Positions 28,554 through 30,602 of a DNA stretch of 30,602 nucleotides are shown here, one piece after another. The notes below the pieces were generated by a model, which was not told the origin of the DNA, ran no database searches, and worked only from the letters and a program-made list of their open reading frames with translations. The stretch lies in contig JBBPTG010000272.1 of assembly GCA_038093975.1 (NCBI GenBank), positions 1-30,602 of the forward strand, read 5' to 3'. Source of the stretch: Chalciporus piperatus (Eukaryota; Basidiomycota; Agaricomycetes; Boletales; Boletaceae). The first letter of the stretch is position 1. Each line of letters begins with the position of its first letter. The position numbers and the translations under genes are program-made.

Positions 28554-28826
28554 GAAATCACAAAGGAAAAGATAGATAAGGTAAATGAGACGATGATAAG
28601 AAAAGGTACCAGGCACAGATTAGGGTCTAGGCCATGACATCATTGCTGACTCATCTAAGTCTGGACCTTTGTCATGTGACCTGATTATGTAATAGACTAT
28701 GTAATGCTACAGGGCCTACCAGAGCGGATAAGGATGAATCCGGCTTAACCCCTAAGTTGTAGACAAAGTCCAGTGTTCGAATACCATTGTAGGCAAAAGT
28801 TTGAAAAGTTTTTAAATACTATAACA
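28554..28826 (-). repeat. Inverted, truncated element A LTR
   Basis: Read on the minus strand from 28826 this is TGTTATAGTATTTAAAAAC and the following 270 or so bp of the LTR, ending near CTTTGTGATTTC where it abuts the preceding LTR. With 28102-28374 it makes an inverted repeat with arms of about 270 bp and a spacer of about 180 bp. Confidence 0.92.
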
Positions 28827-29105
28827 GTAGCCCAGTGCCCTAGTCATCCAGCAATCCAGTTGTCTCATTACTCCAGCCATCCAGTATTCCAGTATTCCAG
28901 TAATCTAGTCACTCAGTGGTCCAGTAATCCAGTAGTCTCAGTAGTCCAGTCATCCAGCCATTCAGTCATCCAGTCATTTCAGTAATCCAGTCACTCAGTG
29001 ATCCAGTAATCTAGTCACTTCAGTCACACAAGTGACACAAGTAACCCAGTCACCAGTCACTCCCAGTCACCTCAGTAATCCAGTCACCCAGTAATCCAGT
29101 CACCC
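28827..29105. repeat. CCAGT-type short tandem repeat
   Basis: Degenerate units such as CCAGTAATCCAGTCATCCAG and CCAGTCACCCAGTAAT fill the interval. The basic step is a 5-10 bp CCAGT word with varying partners. There is no coding content. Confidence 0.85.
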
Positions 29106-29290
29106 AGTCCCAATTACTAGTTCACTATATCTTATGATTAATTCATACCTTATGACAGTTCAGAAAATGTGAAATATATTATGTCTAACTATTACATGTA
29201 TTGTGGTTCAATAGTTACAAGTTAATGAAGTGCCATGCAACACGAGCAGCTATGTAAGAGGTGAGTAGGTGTGTTAGTCAACAAATAAAC
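29106..29290. other. AT-rich spacer between repeat arrays
   Basis: The stretch is AT-rich and shows nothing recognisable. Confidence 0.5.
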
Positions 29291-29895
29291 ACGAACCTTT
29301 GAAGCCAGCGGGGCTGTTGAGCCCACGCCGGCTTCGTTGTTTGAGCTCGAGGTGGTGAGAAGTGGTGGTAGCGGGCCGAGCAGTGCGAGCGGCTGTTTGC
29401 GGGGTGAGCGGGTGGCTTATCACTCACTTTGTAAAGCCAGCAGGGCTGTTGAGCCCACACCGGCCGCATTTTCGCATTTTCATGGTGAGGGTGGTGTGGT
29501 AGGTGATAGCAGGCCGAGCAGTGCGAGCGGCTGTTTGCGGGGTGAGCGGGTGGTTTATCACTCACTTTGTAAAGCCAGCAGGACTGTTGAGCCCACACCG
29601 GCCGCATTTTCGCATTTTCATGGTGAGGGTGGTGTGGTAGGTGGTAGCAGGCCGAGCAGTGCGAGCGGCTGTTTGCGGGGTGAGCGGGTGTCTTATTACT
29701 CACCTCGTGAAGCCGGCGGGGCTGTTGAGCCCACGCTGGCCGTGTTTTCGCATTTTTGTCGTTTTCGTGTCCAGAGTGAGGTGGTAGATGGCAGCAGGCT
29801 GTTTGCGAGGTGAGTGGATGTGGTGGTGAGCGAGTTTTCACTCACCTGGCAATGCCGGCGGGGCTTTTGAGCCCTCGCCGGCCGTTTTGCTGTTG
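29291..29895. repeat. Minisatellite with a unit of about 138 bp
   Basis: The anchor GGCTGTTGAGCCCAC recurs with GTTGAGCC starting at 29316, 29448, 29586, 29724 and, as TTTTGAGCC, near 29865. Intervals are about 132, 138, 138 and 141 bp. Units include AAGCCAGCAGG, CCGGCCGCATTTTCGCATTT, GGTGAGGGTGGTGTGGTAGG and GCGAGCGGCTGTTTGCGGGG. The two middle units are almost identical; the outer ones are more worn. Because 138 is a multiple of three, open frames extend on both strands with a 46-residue repeat; I regard them as by-products. Confidence 0.88.
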
Positions 29896-29989
29896 TTGAG
29901 GTGTGGTGTAGAGAGTCGAAGAGGTGGTCACGTGACTTTTTCGCTCGGATTTTTTGTCAAGTCCGAGCATTAGGGAAATGTAGCTACAC

Positions 29990-30500
29990 TTTATTAGGAT
30001 CTCCTACACTAGATAGCTACCATATTTTTTGTACACTTGTGTATGCTTTTTTGTACACTTTCAATAGGTTTGATCTCCACATACTTTGCTACACTTTTAA
30101 CTACACACTTACTGCGCTTTTTTGTACACTTTTGCTACACTCTAACCTAATACACTTTCCCACACTTGTAACTACACATTTACTACGCTTTTTTGTACAC
30201 TTTTGTACACTCAATCTAGCTAAACTTTCCTACACATTTGATTCAAGTTTTACTACGCTTTTTTGTTACACTTTGCTACACTCAATCACTACACTTGTAA
30301 CTACACTTTTAGTACACTTTTTTGTACACTTTAGCTACACTCTATCACTACACACTTTCCCACACATTTCACTACACTTGTACTACACTTTTTTGTACAC
30401 TTTTGCTACACTCAATCTAGCTACACTTTCCCACACTTGGACTACACTTTTACTACACTTCTTTTGTACACTTCACTACACTCAATCCTAATACCCTTTC
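29990..30500. repeat. Pyrimidine-rich tandem repeat, CTACACTTT type, about 70-bp period
   Basis: The word TTTTTTGTACACTTT recurs near 30028, 30050, 30118, 30189, 30259, 30318, 30389 and 30459, most often 70-71 bp apart, with CTACACTTT, ACTCAATC and TTCCCACACTT between. It is a degenerate higher-order minisatellite built from CTACAC words. The 196-codon plus-strand open frame across it is a low-complexity artefact. Confidence 0.85.
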
Positions 30501-30602
30501 CCACATTGTTAACTACACTTTTAGTACACATTTTTGTGGACTTTAGCTATAATCCATCCTATGAATGATTATACAATGTCACTAATTAGAATGACTCTAT
30601 TA

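Noticed and set aside
16011..28558. Target duplication for the whole element A complex
   Set aside because: AATGC precedes the 5' LTR but CTAAA and GAAAT follow the later LTRs, so no matching flank could be found.
29901..30491. 196-codon frame rich in Phe, Tyr, Thr and Leu
   Set aside because: It is the translation of the CTACACTTT repeat array and has no start context or domain.
28827..30500. CRISPR-like array
   Set aside because: The repeats are direct and degenerate without unique spacers of constant length, and the genome is eukaryotic.

Overview
The window reads as nuclear DNA of a filamentous basidiomycete, most likely an agaricomycete; Rhizoctonia/Ceratobasidium is my guess from overall style, not a database result. 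The reasons are intron-dense genes with short GT-AG introns (about 43-99 nt), fungal housekeeping genes, and a chromodomain Ty3/gypsy retrotransposon.

Positions 1-2200 hold no gene I can support. They include a cluster of palindromes built on CGTGCCCCATG. From 2.2 to 9.5 kb lies a compact block of host genes: an isoprenylcysteine carboxyl methyltransferase (+), a four-BRCT TopBP1/Dpb11/Rad4-type checkpoint and replication protein (-, 11 exons, 1041 aa as I splice it), an unrecognised multi-exon gene (-), and mitochondrial ribosomal protein uL30m (-). From about 9.98 to 11.42 kb this block is partly repeated as a scrambled, decayed mosaic: the 3' end of a paralogue of the unrecognised gene, then pieces of the BRCT gene, then the 5' end of uL30m. 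Directly after it comes an intact five-exon POP5 gene (RNase P/MRP subunit, +). From 12.1 to 15.3 kb there are uncertain ORFs and a decayed RIX7/NVL-type AAA-ATPase remnant.

From 16.0 to 28.8 kb is a retrotransposon nest. Element A is a chromovirus with separate gag and pol ORFs, both open. A second, non-autonomous LTR element (B, 625-bp LTRs) sits inside A's 5' LTR, flanked by a perfect TGGCC target duplication. Downstream of A's 3' LTR is a deletion derivative sharing that LTR, then a third LTR, then an inverted LTR fragment abutting it. Both elements appear to be self-primed as in Tf1: each carries, two bases inside its 5' LTR, an 11-nt site complementary to a site in its own LTR about 33 nt after the TATA box, and the two families use different but matched sequences. 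B's LTR carries eight TGACTCA (Gcn4/AP-1-type) sites, five at an exact 10-bp spacing.

From 28.8 kb to the end are three different tandem-repeat arrays with no credible gene. The gene-rich left half and repeat-rich right half suggest the edge of a heterochromatic repeat block. The strongest leads are the matched self-priming sites, the helically phased LTR enhancer, the combined slippery site and stop-start overlap at the gag/pol junction, and the LTR inverted repeat that could make hairpin RNA.
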